Positions 52,456 to 61,654 of a stretch of DNA of 64,000 nucleotides are shown here, one piece after another. Source of the DNA: Novosphingobium sp. (GTDB lineage: Bacteria > Pseudomonadota > Alphaproteobacteria > Sphingomonadales > Sphingomonadaceae); contig JACKKY010000004.1 of NCBI GenBank assembly GCA_024236175.1, positions 322,501 through 386,500 on the forward strand, given 5' to 3'. Position numbers and translations under genes: made by a program. Each line of letters starts with the position of its first letter. Positions within the stretch are counted from its first letter, which is position 1. The notes beneath the pieces were generated by a model. It did no database searches, was not told the DNA's origin, and saw nothing but the letters and a program-made list of their open reading frames with translations.

Positions 52456-54246
52456 ATGACCACCCAGACGATGTATGAAAGAATTCTCGACCTGATCCAG
52501 GCCGAAGGCATCGATACATTGTTCGGCATTCCCGATCCCAGCTTCTTCGGCATGTTCATCGAAGCCGAACGCCGCGGCATGGAAATCGTCTCTCCGCACC
52601 ACGAACAGGCCGCCGCGCTGACCGCCGACGGCTATTACCGCATGACCGGCAAGCCGGCGGTGCTGTGCATGAACAAGGGTCCGGGCGTCGCCAACGTCAT
52701 GGCCGGCGTGAACTTCATGATGAAGGAAAACGTCCCGGCCGTGTGCATCATGGCCAACCGCCAGCGCTTCTACGAACAGAAGGTGCGGCGCGGAAAGATG
52801 CAGTACATGAGCCAGCCGCCGCTGTTCGAGAACACGGTGAAATACGCCGGTACCATCGAATATCCGCAGCAGACCGACGAAATCTTCCAGGAAGCCTTCC
52901 GCCAGGCGCAAAGCGGCGTTCCGGGGCCGACCTTCGTGGAACTGCCGCTGGGCGTGATGCAGGCGAAGTTCGATGGCTCCCCGGTGCTCAAGCCGCACCA
53001 GTACCGCCTCGTCCACCAGCGTGCCGACGCGCAGTCGATCGCCGAAGCCAAGGCGCTGCTCGAAGCGGCGAAGGCTCCGGTGCTGCTGCTCGGCCAGGGC
53101 GGATTCGTCAGCCGCGCGCACGACATGCTCACCGAGCTGGCGAACAAGCTCAACTGCCCGATCCTGCAATCGAACGCGGTCGAAGCGGTCCTGCCCGGCA
53201 TGGAGGACCGCACCTTCCCTTACAGTTCAGGCGTCGGCGCGGAGATCGCCGATCGGTCGGACGTGGTGCTCGCCATCGGCACCGAACTGGGCGAAGCGCT
53301 CAACTATGGGCGCGGTCATTCCTGGAAAGCGGGCAACGGGACGCGCAAGTGGATCTACGTCGAGCGCGATGCCGACGCCATGGGGGTCAATCGCCCGATC
53401 GACGTGCCGCTGGTCGGCGACCTGCGCGATATCGTCCCGCAGCTCAACGAGGCGCTCGCCGGCGTGAACCGCACGCTTCCGGCCGAACTCCCCGGCTGGA
53501 CCGAGCGCCGTGACGCGCACAAGAAGAGCATCGAGGACTACGTGCCGACGACCTCGATGCCGATCCACCCCGGCCTCGTGCCCATCGAGACCAGCAAGGT
53601 CCTCCCCGAGGATTCGATCCTGGTGCGCGACGGCGGCGGCGCCTCGATGTGGGCCTCCGCGCTGATGCAGTTCACCATCCGCGATTCGATGTGGAGTTCC
53701 AACTGGGGCGCGATCGGCAACGGCATCTGCATGGCGATGGGTGCGCAGATGGCGGCAGGGCCCAAGCGCCGCGCCGTGCTCTACACCGGCGATTCCGCCT
53801 TCCTGTTCCACATTTCCGAGCTGGAAACGGCGGCGCGCAAGAACCTGCCGATCATCTGCATCGTCTCGGTCGACCATGCCTGGGGCCTCGAAGCCGCGTC
53901 CTACAAGGCCAATTTCGGCGAGAACACGTCCACGCCCGAAGCGCGCTGGGGCGCGGCGGTGCGGCTGGACAAGACCGCGGAGAGCTTCGGCTGCCACGGC
54001 GAATATGTCGAGAAGGCCGAGGACCTGGGCCCGGCAGTGCAGCGGGCGCTGGCCTCCGGCAAACCGGCGGTGATCCATGTCGAGGTCGACCAGATGGCCA
54101 GCTCGAGCTTCGAAGGCATTCCCGGCTTCGCGGAGTTCCGCGCCTGGTTCGGCGAGGATGGCGACTTCCTGGGCGTTCCCGGAGAAGCCCCGGCCGCGCC
54201 CAAGCCCGGCGGCGGCGGATCGACCGAGAACAGCAGCGGCTACTGA
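52456..54246 (+). CDS. Thiamine-diphosphate-dependent enzyme (acetolactate-synthase-like)
   Basis: 596 residues with the three domains of the PP/Pyr ThDP family. Pyr domain has PHHEQAAALTADGYYRMTGK with the cofactor-activating Glu; the PP domain has GDSAFLFHISELETAARKNL. The usual second metal-loop NN is VDHAWG here, so the motif GDG-x-NN is altered to GDS-x-VD. Length and order suit oxalyl-CoA/2-hydroxyacyl-CoA lyase, sulfoacetaldehyde or acetolactate-type enzymes, but none fits clearly. A glycine/serine-rich tail (GGGGSTENSS) ends the protein. AAGGA precedes the ATG by seven bases. The TauD gene follows 30 bp downstream; they probably work in one pathway. Confidence 0.82.
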   Translation: MTTQTMYERILDLIQAEGIDTLFGIPDPSFFGMFIEAERRGMEIVSPHHEQAAALTADGYYRMTGKPAVLCMNKGPGVANVMAGVNFMMKENVPAVCIMANRQRFYEQKVRRGKMQYMSQPPLFENTVKYAGTIEYPQQTDEIFQEAFRQAQSGVPGPTFVELPLGVMQAKFDGSPVLKPHQYRLVHQRADAQSIAEAKALLEAAKAPVLLLGQGGFVSRAHDMLTELANKLNCPILQSNAVEAVLPGMEDRTFPYSSGVGAEIADRSDVVLAIGTELGEALNYGRGHSWKAGNGTRKWIYVERDADAMGVNRPIDVPLVGDLRDIVPQLNEALAGVNRTLPAELPGWTERRDAHKKSIEDYVPTTSMPIHPGLVPIETSKVLPEDSILVRDGGGASMWASALMQFTIRDSMWSSNWGAIGNGICMAMGAQMAAGPKRRAVLYTGDSAFLFHISELETAARKNLPIICIVSVDHAWGLEAASYKANFGENTSTPEARWGAAVRLDKTAESFGCHGEYVEKAEDLGPAVQRALASGKPAVIHVEVDQMASSSFEGIPGFAEFRAWFGEDGDFLGVPGEAPAAPKPGGGGSTENSSGY

Positions 54247-54276
54247 GCCGGAGAACAAGCGGGAGCGGAGCGGGCC

Positions 54277-55116
54277 ATGGCCATCAACTACGACATCGTG
54301 AAGCCGCGAATCGGCGCCGCCGTCCATGCCGACCGCGCCCAGCTGCGCGACCCGGACTTCGCCCGGGAATGCCTCGAGCTGCTCGACGAACGGGCGGTGC
54401 TCGTGTTTCCCGAGATCGGGCTGACCGACGAGGAACAGCTCGCGTTCACCGACATGCTCGGGGAGCGGAGCGTTTTCGCCTCGCGGGTTCCGACCGACGA
54501 CGGCGAGGAAACCGAGTTCTACAAGATCACGCTCGACCCCAAGATCAAGAAGGACAACCAGTATGTGCTGGCGACCTTCTTCTGGCACATGGACGGGGTG
54601 ACGGTCGAAAGCGATCCGCCCAAGGCCACGCTGCTGTCCGCACGCCAGGTGTCCGCCGAAGGCGGCGAGACCGAATTCGCCAACACCTTCGCCGCCTACG
54701 AAGCGCTTCCCGACAAGGAGAAGGCCCGGCTCGAAAGCCTGCGGGTGGTCCACAGCGTCTATGCCGGCGTCCGCCCGATCCTCGATTACAGCGTTACTCC
54801 GGAGGAATGGGGCGGCGAATCGGTCAAGACCGAGCAACCTCTCGTCTGGACGCATGAGTCAGGCCGCAAGTCGCTGCTGCTCGGCGTGCAGATGGAAAGC
54901 ATCGTCGGGATGGAACTCGTCGAAGGCCGGGCGCTGATCAGCCGCCTGCTCGAATGGGCGACGCAGCCCGAATTCAAGTACCGGCACAAATGGTCCGAAG
55001 GCGACCTTGTGATCTGGAAGAACCTCGGCGCCATGCACCGGGTCATTCCCTACGACGCCGCCTCGGGCCGGCTGATGCACCGCACCAGCCTCGCCAACAT
55101 GAAAGTGGCCGCCTGA
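54277..55116 (+). CDS. TauD/TfdA-family Fe(II)/2-oxoglutarate dioxygenase
   Basis: 279 residues. The iron triad is HMD (His104, Asp106) and His254 in AMHRVIPYD; Arg269 in RLMHRTSL is the 2-oxoglutarate binder. The family hydroxylates small acids such as taurine, sulfonates and chlorophenoxyacetates with release of succinate. No signal peptide. Downstream of the ThDP enzyme on the same strand, which suggests that the hydroxylated product is decarboxylated or cleaved by it; the original substrate is unknown. The convergent hemF stop is 16 bp away. Confidence 0.9.
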   Translation: MAINYDIVKPRIGAAVHADRAQLRDPDFARECLELLDERAVLVFPEIGLTDEEQLAFTDMLGERSVFASRVPTDDGEETEFYKITLDPKIKKDNQYVLATFFWHMDGVTVESDPPKATLLSARQVSAEGGETEFANTFAAYEALPDKEKARLESLRVVHSVYAGVRPILDYSVTPEEWGGESVKTEQPLVWTHESGRKSLLLGVQMESIVGMELVEGRALISRLLEWATQPEFKYRHKWSEGDLVIWKNLGAMHRVIPYDAASGRLMHRTSLANMKVAA

Positions 55117-55132
55117 TCAGGCTGCCGCGCGT

Positions 55133-55999
55133 TCAGCTCCAGACCGCTTCGGGCGGCAGGCTCATCAGGATCGCATCGATATTGCCCCCGGTCTTGAGGC
55201 CGAACGCGGTCCCCCGGTCGTAGACGAGGTTGAATTCGGCATAGCGACCGCGCCATTCGAGCTGGCGCAGCTTTTCCTCGGGGGTGAACGCCATCTCCAT
55301 CCGGCGGCGCACCAGCTTCGGGAAGACGGCGAGGAACGCCTCGCCCACTGCCTTCGTAAAGGCGAAATTGGCTTCCCATGCGGCCTCGTCGGCGCATTCC
55401 ATATGGTCGTAGAAGATACCGCCGACGCCGCGATGGCATTTGCGGTGCGGGATATAGAAATACTCGTCCGCCCACTTGCTGAAGCGTTCGTAATAGTCCG
55501 GGCCATGCGCGTCGCAGGCTGCCTTGAAGGCCGCGTGGAATTCGGCCGTGTCCTCGTCGTAGGGGATCGGCGGGTTGAGGTCGGCGCCGCCGCCGAACCA
55601 CGCCTTGCTGGTGGTCAGGAAGCGCGTATTCATGTGGACCGCGGGCACATGCGGGTTGGCCATATGCGCGACCAGGCTGATGCCGGTGGCCGAGAACGCC
55701 GGCCGGTCGGCGCTGGCGCCGTTGACCGAAGCGGCGAAGTCCTTCGACAGGTCGCCGTGCACGGTCGAAACATTGACGCCGGCCTTCTCGAACACCTTGC
55801 CCTTGATCAGGCCGCGGGTTCCGCCGCCGGTCTCGCCGCCGCCCTCGCCTTCGACCGCGGCGCGTTGCCACGGCGTGTATTCGAACGAGGCGTCGCTGCC
55901 GGCTTCGCGCTCGATCGCTTCGAATTCGGCGCAGATCGCATCGCGCAGGCTTTCGAACCATTCCTTCGCGCGGGCGGTGTAGGGCTTCCAGTCTGTCAT
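55133..55999 (-). CDS. hemF: Coproporphyrinogen III oxidase, aerobic
   Basis: 288 residues, the full length of HemF. Signature blocks: FEYTPWQRAAVEGEGGGETGG, then GKVFEKAGVNVSTVHGDLS, VHMNTRFLTTS, WFGGGADLNPP, HRKCHRGVGGIFYDH and EWRGRYAEFNLVYDRGT. It decarboxylates two propionates of coproporphyrinogen III with oxygen in haem synthesis; haem is needed by the many cytochromes in this window. Single gene, convergent with the TauD gene, divergent from pdeM. Confidence 0.97.
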   Translation of the reverse strand: MTDWKPYTARAKEWFESLRDAICAEFEAIEREAGSDASFEYTPWQRAAVEGEGGGETGGGTRGLIKGKVFEKAGVNVSTVHGDLSKDFAASVNGASADRPAFSATGISLVAHMANPHVPAVHMNTRFLTTSKAWFGGGADLNPPIPYDEDTAEFHAAFKAACDAHGPDYYERFSKWADEYFYIPHRKCHRGVGGIFYDHMECADEAAWEANFAFTKAVGEAFLAVFPKLVRRRMEMAFTPEEKLRQLEWRGRYAEFNLVYDRGTAFGLKTGGNIDAILMSLPPEAVWS

Positions 56000-56044
56000 G
56001 GGCCGGGCCTTGCCAAGTGAATCCGGTTACGGCAAGGAAAAGCC

Positions 56045-56713
56045 ATGGTTCCCTTTTCGTTCTCGGGTGAGGAAATGCGGCTGGTGCTCGGCCGCGCCGT
56101 GTTCTGGCCGCGCGAGAACGCGCTGCTGGTCGCCGACCTGCATCTCGAAAAGGCGAGCTTCTTCGCAAGCCGCGGGCAGATGCTGCCGCCTTACGACAGC
56201 CGCGAGACGCTGGAGCGGCTCGCCGTCGCCATCCGCGAGACGGGCGCGCGCCGGGTTTTCGCGCTGGGTGACAATTTTCACGACGAGAGGGGCGCCGGCC
56301 GGCTGGAGCCGCACGCCGCCGGGATGCTCGATGCGCTGACCCGCGCCACCGACTGGGTCTGGATCGCCGGGAATCACGACGGCGGCGATGCCGACGGCAC
56401 CTGCGCTGCAGAGCTCGCGGTCGGAGGGCTGGTGCTGAGGCACCAGGCGCTGGCCGGCGAGAGGCGGCCCGAGCTTTCGGGCCATTTCCATCCGAAGCTG
56501 ACCGTCACCAGCAGGGGGCGGCGGATCTCCCGGCCTTGCGCGGTTGCCAGCGAAAGGCGGCTGATCCTGCCCGCTTTCGGCGCGCTGACCGGCGGAATGG
56601 ACGCGGCCGACCCGGCAATCGTGACAGCCTTGCAGCCAGCCGTTACAATCAATGCCCTGCTTCCGGCAGGCGGGAAACTTGTGCAATATCCCCTCTGGCG
56701 AGCGGCAGCCTGA
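56045..56713 (+). CDS. pdeM: Ligase-associated DNA damage response endonuclease PdeM
   Basis: 222 residues, metallophosphoesterase of the LHR/ligase-associated DNA repair system. Metal-binding motifs are all present: DLHLEK (D-x-H), GDNFHD, GNHDGG and GHFHPK. It is known to work with an ATP-dependent DNA ligase, exonuclease and Lhr helicase in many alphaproteobacteria; those partners are not in this window. The ATG at 56045 is 45 bp from the hemF start on the other strand. Confidence 0.9.
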   Translation: MVPFSFSGEEMRLVLGRAVFWPRENALLVADLHLEKASFFASRGQMLPPYDSRETLERLAVAIRETGARRVFALGDNFHDERGAGRLEPHAAGMLDALTRATDWVWIAGNHDGGDADGTCAAELAVGGLVLRHQALAGERRPELSGHFHPKLTVTSRGRRISRPCAVASERRLILPAFGALTGGMDAADPAIVTALQPAVTINALLPAGGKLVQYPLWRAAA

Positions 56714-56844
56714 CGATTTTCTGGACGGCAAGTGCTACAACAGGCATGGCCGCCCGTTGACGACAGGTATATTTTTCCCACTTTTCTTGGCGGCGCGATT
56801 CGGCCTAAGGACGCGCGCAGCCACCTAACGAGTTTAACGGAACA

Positions 56845-56850
56845 GGAGAA
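56845..56850 (+). promoter_or_regulatory. Ribosome binding site deciding the infC start
   Basis: The GGAGAA at 56845-56850 lies five bases before the ATA at 56856-56858, the standard distance, but about 27 bases before the first ATG at 56877. This favours the ATA codon as start of infC. Confidence 0.6.
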
Positions 56851-56855
56851 CGCTT

Positions 56856-57398
56856 ATAGCACCCCCACCCCGGCGCATGATGACGCCGCCCGTCAAGAGC
56901 GGGCCTCGCTACAACAACATGATCAACGTGGATAAGGTCCGCGTCATCGACGAGAACGGCGAGAACATCGGCGTGATGTACACCAACGAGGCTATCGAAC
57001 AGGCGGCCGAGGTCGGCCTGGACCTTGTCGAAGTCTCGCCCAACGCCGATCCGCCGGTGTGCAAGTTCCTCGATGTCGGCAAGTACCGCTACGAAGCGCA
57101 GAAGAAGGCCAACGCCGCGCGCAAGACGCAGAAGACGCAGGACATCAAGGAAATCAAGATGCGTCCGAACATCGACGACCACGACTACGATGTGAAGATG
57201 CGCAACGTGCACAAGTTCATCGAGAACGGCGACAAGGTGAAGGTCACCCTGCGCTTCCGTGGCCGCGAGCTTTCGCACCAGCAGCTCGGCATGGACCTGC
57301 TGCGGCGCGTCCAGGGCGATACCGACGAGATCGCCAAGGTCGAGGCCTATCCGCGCATGGAAGGCCGGCAGATGCTGATGGTGCTGGCGCCGAAGTAG
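56856..57398 (+). CDS. infC: Translation initiation factor IF-3
   Basis: 180 residues from the ATA start. The typical IF-3 N-domain (GPRYNNMINVDKVRVIDENG, then GLDLVEVSPNADPPVCKFLD) and C-domain (KEIKMRPNIDDHDYDVKMRN, VTLRFRGRELSH, KVEAYPRMEGRQMLMVL) are present. infC is known for a rare start codon (AUU in E. coli) that makes it repressed by its own product. Here ATA with APPPRRMM follows a good ribosome site, whereas the first ATG lies too far, so ATA is preferred; if wrong, the protein starts at 56877 (173 residues). Confidence 0.95.
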   Translation: MAPPPRRMMTPPVKSGPRYNNMINVDKVRVIDENGENIGVMYTNEAIEQAAEVGLDLVEVSPNADPPVCKFLDVGKYRYEAQKKANAARKTQKTQDIKEIKMRPNIDDHDYDVKMRNVHKFIENGDKVKVTLRFRGRELSHQQLGMDLLRRVQGDTDEIAKVEAYPRMEGRQMLMVLAPK

Positions 57399-57462
57399 GT
57401 TTTCCGCCTTCGGGCGAACTGGGTCGCATCCGAACCGCTCCCGACTTGCAATGCTGCCCCAT

Positions 57463-57478
57463 CCCCGCGAAAGCGGGG
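57463..57478 (+). repeat. Palindromic repeat CCCGCGAAAGCGGG, copy 1
   Basis: CCCCGC-GAAA-GCGGGG is a perfect hairpin in the infC to transporter gap. Its 14-base core is the exact reverse complement of the core at 57525-57538, so the two copies also form an inverted pair. Similar CCCGCTTTCGCGGGAA elements are frequent in sphingomonad genomes as REP-like repeats (established pattern from memory). Confidence 0.75.
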
Positions 57479-57522
57479 ACGCGGTCGCACGACTGAACGT
57501 CTTATCCCCGGCTGGAGGTGGG

Positions 57523-57540
57523 TTCCCGCTTTCGCGGGAA
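57523..57540 (+). repeat. Palindromic repeat CCCGCTTTCGCGGG, copy 2
   Basis: TTCCCGC-TTTC-GCGGGAA is a perfect 7-bp hairpin and lies 61 bases after copy 1 in inverse orientation. Either hairpin could act as terminator for infC; the pair could also fold into one long stem. Confidence 0.75.
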
Positions 57541-57603
57541 TGACGGGCGTGGCGAACTGTGCAACGGTGCCCGCGCGAACCGTCGCGCAATCAGGGAGAG
57601 GAC

Positions 57604-59007
57604 ATGTCGGCACGCCGCATCGGATTCTGGGTCGGCATCGCCGGTTTCCTCGCAACCGTGCTGCTGCCCGCGCCGCTGGGCATGCCGGAGCCCGCCTGGC
57701 CGGCCGCCGGCCTCGTGTGGTGGATGGCGGTGTGGTGGATGACAGAGGCCCTGCCGCTCTACGCAACCGCGATCCTGCCGTTCCTGGTGCTGCCGCTGAC
57801 CGGTGTCGCCGACGCCAACACCACCGCCTCATCCTATTATTCGCCGATCATGTTCCTGTTCATCGGCGGCGCTTTCATGGCGCTCGCCATCGAGCGGACC
57901 GGCCTGCACCGGCGGCTGGCGCTGTTCATCATGGGACTTTCCGGCGGCAAGACCTGGCAGCTGCTGCTGTCGGTGATGCTGGCCACCGCGATCCTCTCGG
58001 CGATGATCTCCAACACCTCGACCGCGCTGATCATGACGCCGATGGCGCTCGCGATGCTGGCGGCGGGCGGCGTCGGCCGGGAAGATACGCACGGGATCGC
58101 CGGCGCGCTGCCGATGGGCATCGCCTTCGCCGCTTCCATCGGCGGGCTCGGCACGATGATCGGCACGCCGACCAACGCCATCGCCGCCGGCCTGCTCAAC
58201 GAAGCGCTGGACATGAACATCACCTTCCTGCGCTGGAGCACCTTCGGCATCCCGGTCATGCTGCTGGGCGTGCCGCTGGCCGCCTTCATCATCGCCCGGG
58301 TCCACCGTCTCGGAGAGGACAGGTTCGATCCGGCTGCGGCGCGCGAGGCCATTGCCCACTCGACGCACTGGACCGTCCCCGAGCGCCGGCTGGTTCCGGT
58401 GGTCGCCCTCGCGTTCCTGGCGTGGATGGCGCAGCCCTGGATCGCTCCGCTGTTTCCCGAGGGCGGGTTCACGGACGGAACCGTAGCCGCCATCGCCGGG
58501 CTCGTACTGTTCGTCATCCCGGACGGAACCGGCCGGCCGATGCTGGTCTGGAAGGAAGCCAACCGCGCGCCGTGGGACGTCGTGCTGATGTTCGGCGGCG
58601 GGCTGGCGATGGCAATGGGCATGACCGCCTCGGGCCTGGCCGGCTGGCTCGGCGAAATGCTGCTGCCGCTCGAGGCCATCCCGCTGATCTTCATCGCCCT
58701 GATCGTCGTCGCCTTTGTGATCGTGATCACCGAGTTCGCCAGCAACATCGCCACCGCGAGCGGTATCATCCCGGTCGTCGCGGCACTGGTGGCTGCGCTG
58801 GGAGTCGATCCGATGCTGCTGGCGATGCCTGCCGCGATCGCCTCGACCTGGGGCTTCATGTTGCCCGCAGGCACCGGCCCCAACGCCATCGCCTGGGGCA
58901 CCGGCCACATCGGCCTGCCCCGCATGCTGCGCGCCGGCGTCCTGCTGGACATCGCCGGGACGTTCCTGATCATTGCAGTGGTCTGGGGAATCGCGGCCAT
59001 CGCCTGA
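57604..59007 (+). CDS. DASS-family anion/dicarboxylate transporter
   Basis: 467 residues with about 11-12 hydrophobic segments. Both Na/anion motifs of the DASS/SLC13 family are visible: ISNTSTALIMTPMAL (first SNT) and ITEFASNIATASGIIPV (second). These carry dicarboxylates or sulfate-like anions with sodium. The ATG at 57604 follows GGGAGAGG; the frame extends to 57559 without a site. Free-standing gene between infC and the next TonB receptor. Substrate not decided. Confidence 0.9.
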   Translation: MSARRIGFWVGIAGFLATVLLPAPLGMPEPAWPAAGLVWWMAVWWMTEALPLYATAILPFLVLPLTGVADANTTASSYYSPIMFLFIGGAFMALAIERTGLHRRLALFIMGLSGGKTWQLLLSVMLATAILSAMISNTSTALIMTPMALAMLAAGGVGREDTHGIAGALPMGIAFAASIGGLGTMIGTPTNAIAAGLLNEALDMNITFLRWSTFGIPVMLLGVPLAAFIIARVHRLGEDRFDPAAAREAIAHSTHWTVPERRLVPVVALAFLAWMAQPWIAPLFPEGGFTDGTVAAIAGLVLFVIPDGTGRPMLVWKEANRAPWDVVLMFGGGLAMAMGMTASGLAGWLGEMLLPLEAIPLIFIALIVVAFVIVITEFASNIATASGIIPVVAALVAALGVDPMLLAMPAAIASTWGFMLPAGTGPNAIAWGTGHIGLPRMLRAGVLLDIAGTFLIIAVVWGIAAIA

Positions 59008-59152
59008 GGCAACCGGGAGTTCATCGGGCCCCCCCGCCATCTTCAGCCGACCTTCGCAGAATGCGGTAGGCCTGCCGGGGAACGATAACGAACCGCGCGA
59101 TGCAGCCCGCCCTCGCCTCCGGCTGACCGGAGGCGAAAGGCGAGAGTGCCGC

Positions 59153-61654
59153 CTACTCGCCGAAGCGATACTTCAGGCGGAAGCCCCACATGCGCGGCAC
59201 GTTGAGATAGCCGAGCTCGGCGCCGACCGTGGGATAGGCGGAAATCGGATAGATCAGGCGCTTCTGGTTGGTCGCGTTCGTCATGAAGAAGGCAAGGTCG
59301 ATCGGCTGGCCCATGATCGATGCCCACTCCGCATTCAGATTGAGCAGCTGCGTCGACTTCACCCTGAACAGCGTCGGGGTCAGTCTCTGATCGTGGATCT
59401 TGTTCGCATCGGTATGCGTGAAAGTCGCTCCGAAGGAGATATCGCCGATGCTTTCGTCAAGCGGCAGCGTGTAGGTACCGGTCACCGTGAGGCGGTTCTT
59501 GGGCGATTGCGCCAGCGGCTCGCCGGCACTGGCGACCGGAACCAGCTCGCTGAAGAAGATCGGCGTCGGCGGCGGGTTGACCGATTTCAGCTTGGTGTTG
59601 AGATAGGCATAGGCCGCATCGATCTTGAAGCCTTCGAACAGCCTTGCCGAGGCATCCACCTCGATGCCCCAGATCCGCGACTTGCCCGCGTTGATGATCA
59701 CCTGCGAGGGCGGGATGATACCGATGAAATCCGGCGCAACGACGGCGCTGGCGGCAAGCTGCTGGTCGCGGAAATCGTTGTAGAACGCCGCGACGTTGAA
59801 ATAGCCGGAAAATGCGCCCCCGAAACTGGTCTTGGCGCCGATCTCGTAGGTGTCGACCTTTTCCGGCCCGGTCGTTTCCAGCCCGACATTGCTGGAGATG
59901 ATGGTGCCCTGGCGATAGCCGCGCGCCCATTTGGCATAGAGCAGGACATCGTCGGTCGGCTTGTAATCGAGGTTGATCAGCCAGGTCGGACGTTTCGACT
60001 TGATCCTGAGCGTGTTCTCGCATCCGGGATCGTTCAGGCTGCCGACCTGAACCGGGATGGCGTTCTGCAGATCCGGTCCGTCGTTGAACACCTGGATGTT
60101 CTGGCAGAAGAACGTCCCGGTGGCCGGCGAGTAATTGATGTTGCGGGAGGTGTCCCGCATCTTGTCGATCGTGTAGCGGATGCCGCCGGTGATCGCGAAC
60201 CGGTCATTCAGATCGTAGGTTGCCTGGGCGTAGAAGCCCTTGTTGTTGAAGAAGTTCTTGATGTTCGCGGCAAAAATCGTCCCGAAGCCGAGAATGTTGT
60301 TCGTGCACTGCAACGCGCCGGGATCATCGCATGCCAGGAATATCTCGTTATAGGCGGAGTTGAAGTTCAGCGGCTTGCTGATCTCCAGATAGGCGCCGGC
60401 CTGCCAGTTCAGGCGACCGTCCGCCGCGGTCCCGATGAGTTGCAGCTCCTCGGTGAACGTCGATTGCTGTGCGTAGAGCCCGGTGGCCCCGGACTTGAGG
60501 TTGATCACCGGGAACCTTCCGGCGGGGTGCGGGAACCCCAGCAGACCTTCCGGGTAGAGGAAGTTGTCACCGAACAGGCTGAACGCGAGGTCTTCGGTGA
60601 ATTCGGCATAGGAGACGATGTTCTTCACGGTCAGCGTATCGCTGGCCTCCCATGTCGTGGTGTTGATCACCTGCCAGGTTTCCTGGACCGACCGGGGATC
60701 GGGCAGGGAGTTGTCGACGTCCCAGAAGCCGTCGCCCCGGGCTTGCGCACGCGCGATCTGCAGGCCGGCGAGCGGGCCGAGCAGCGGCTGCAGGCTGGCC
60801 AGGTCATAGGGATAGTCCGCATAGCCGAGCGGACTGGCCGGTGCCGCGACGACCTTCGGGATGTTACCGTTGGTGTCGGACTTGCTGTACCTGAAGATCG
60901 TGTAGTTCTCGAGGTCGGGCGTGAGGTCGGCGACGATGCTGAGCCGCGCGGCGAAATAGTCCGTATCGCCCAGCCTGTCGGGCCCGACCCCGCTGCGGTT
61001 GCGCAGGTAGCCGTCGCGCTTGTGCCGGTCCATGGCGACGCGGACGCGGAACGTATCGGCCAGCGGTACGTTGAGCACGCCCTGGACGCGGCGCAGGTCG
61101 AAATTGCCCAGCGAACCTTCGACATAGCCTTCGAGCCTGTCGGTCGGCTTGGCCGGCACCAGCAGAATCGCGCCGCCGGTGGTGTTGCGGCCGAACAGCG
61201 TGCCCTGCGGCCCCTTCAGCACCTGCACGTTCTGCAGGTCGAAGAACGAACCGACGCCGGCGCCGTTGCCCGAAGTGGTTCCCGTATTCGCACGCGGCGC
61301 GACCACGTCGGCGAAATAGACGCCGACCGAAGGCGACGTCCTGCCTTCCTGGATGAAGCCGCGAATCGCGAAGCTGCTCTTTTCCGGGCCGAAATTGGCG
61401 TTGGTCGAAAGGGACGGGACATAGGCGCCAAGGTCGCCGGCATTGTAGATGTTGCGCTTGGCGACGGCCTCCTGATCCAGCACCGTGATCGAGATCGGAA
61501 CGTCCTGAAGCCGTTCCTCCTGACGCCGCGCGGTGACGATGATGACATCCGCATCGCTCGCGGCGGGGCTTTCCGAACCGGTCCCCTGTGCATAGGCTGG
61601 CAGGCTGATCGCCTGGATCAGCGCGGCACCTGTCAAATATGCTGATTTCTTCAT
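59153..61654 (-). CDS. TonB-dependent outer-membrane receptor
   Basis: 833 residues from the ATG at 61654 with GGGAGAGG ahead. Signal peptide MKKSAYLTGAALIQAISLPAYAQ, TonB box DVIIVTARRQEERLQDVPISI, plug with FAIRGFIQEGR and VQVLKGPQGTLFGRNTTGG, barrel ending GFRLKYRFGE. The RNTTGG plug motif is the common aromatic/sterol-type receptor of sphingomonads and relatives. No obvious cotranscribed enzyme; the DASS transporter on the other strand lies 145 bp beyond its stop. Confidence 0.94.
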   Translation of the reverse strand: MKKSAYLTGAALIQAISLPAYAQGTGSESPAASDADVIIVTARRQEERLQDVPISITVLDQEAVAKRNIYNAGDLGAYVPSLSTNANFGPEKSSFAIRGFIQEGRTSPSVGVYFADVVAPRANTGTTSGNGAGVGSFFDLQNVQVLKGPQGTLFGRNTTGGAILLVPAKPTDRLEGYVEGSLGNFDLRRVQGVLNVPLADTFRVRVAMDRHKRDGYLRNRSGVGPDRLGDTDYFAARLSIVADLTPDLENYTIFRYSKSDTNGNIPKVVAAPASPLGYADYPYDLASLQPLLGPLAGLQIARAQARGDGFWDVDNSLPDPRSVQETWQVINTTTWEASDTLTVKNIVSYAEFTEDLAFSLFGDNFLYPEGLLGFPHPAGRFPVINLKSGATGLYAQQSTFTEELQLIGTAADGRLNWQAGAYLEISKPLNFNSAYNEIFLACDDPGALQCTNNILGFGTIFAANIKNFFNNKGFYAQATYDLNDRFAITGGIRYTIDKMRDTSRNINYSPATGTFFCQNIQVFNDGPDLQNAIPVQVGSLNDPGCENTLRIKSKRPTWLINLDYKPTDDVLLYAKWARGYRQGTIISSNVGLETTGPEKVDTYEIGAKTSFGGAFSGYFNVAAFYNDFRDQQLAASAVVAPDFIGIIPPSQVIINAGKSRIWGIEVDASARLFEGFKIDAAYAYLNTKLKSVNPPPTPIFFSELVPVASAGEPLAQSPKNRLTVTGTYTLPLDESIGDISFGATFTHTDANKIHDQRLTPTLFRVKSTQLLNLNAEWASIMGQPIDLAFFMTNATNQKRLIYPISAYPTVGAELGYLNVPRMWGFRLKYRFGE

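Noticed and set aside
53227..54855. 542-codon minus-strand frame antisense to the ThDP enzyme and TauD genes
   Set aside because: Composition typical of antisense of GC-rich codons; no domain.
57540..59069. 509-codon plus-strand frame and two minus-strand frames over the DASS transporter
   Set aside because: Arg/Pro/His-rich alternative readings; the +1 frame with 11-12 membrane segments is the real one.
58973..61645. 890-codon plus-strand frame antisense to the TonB receptor
   Set aside because: Typical long antisense of a GC-rich receptor gene; no motif or signal.
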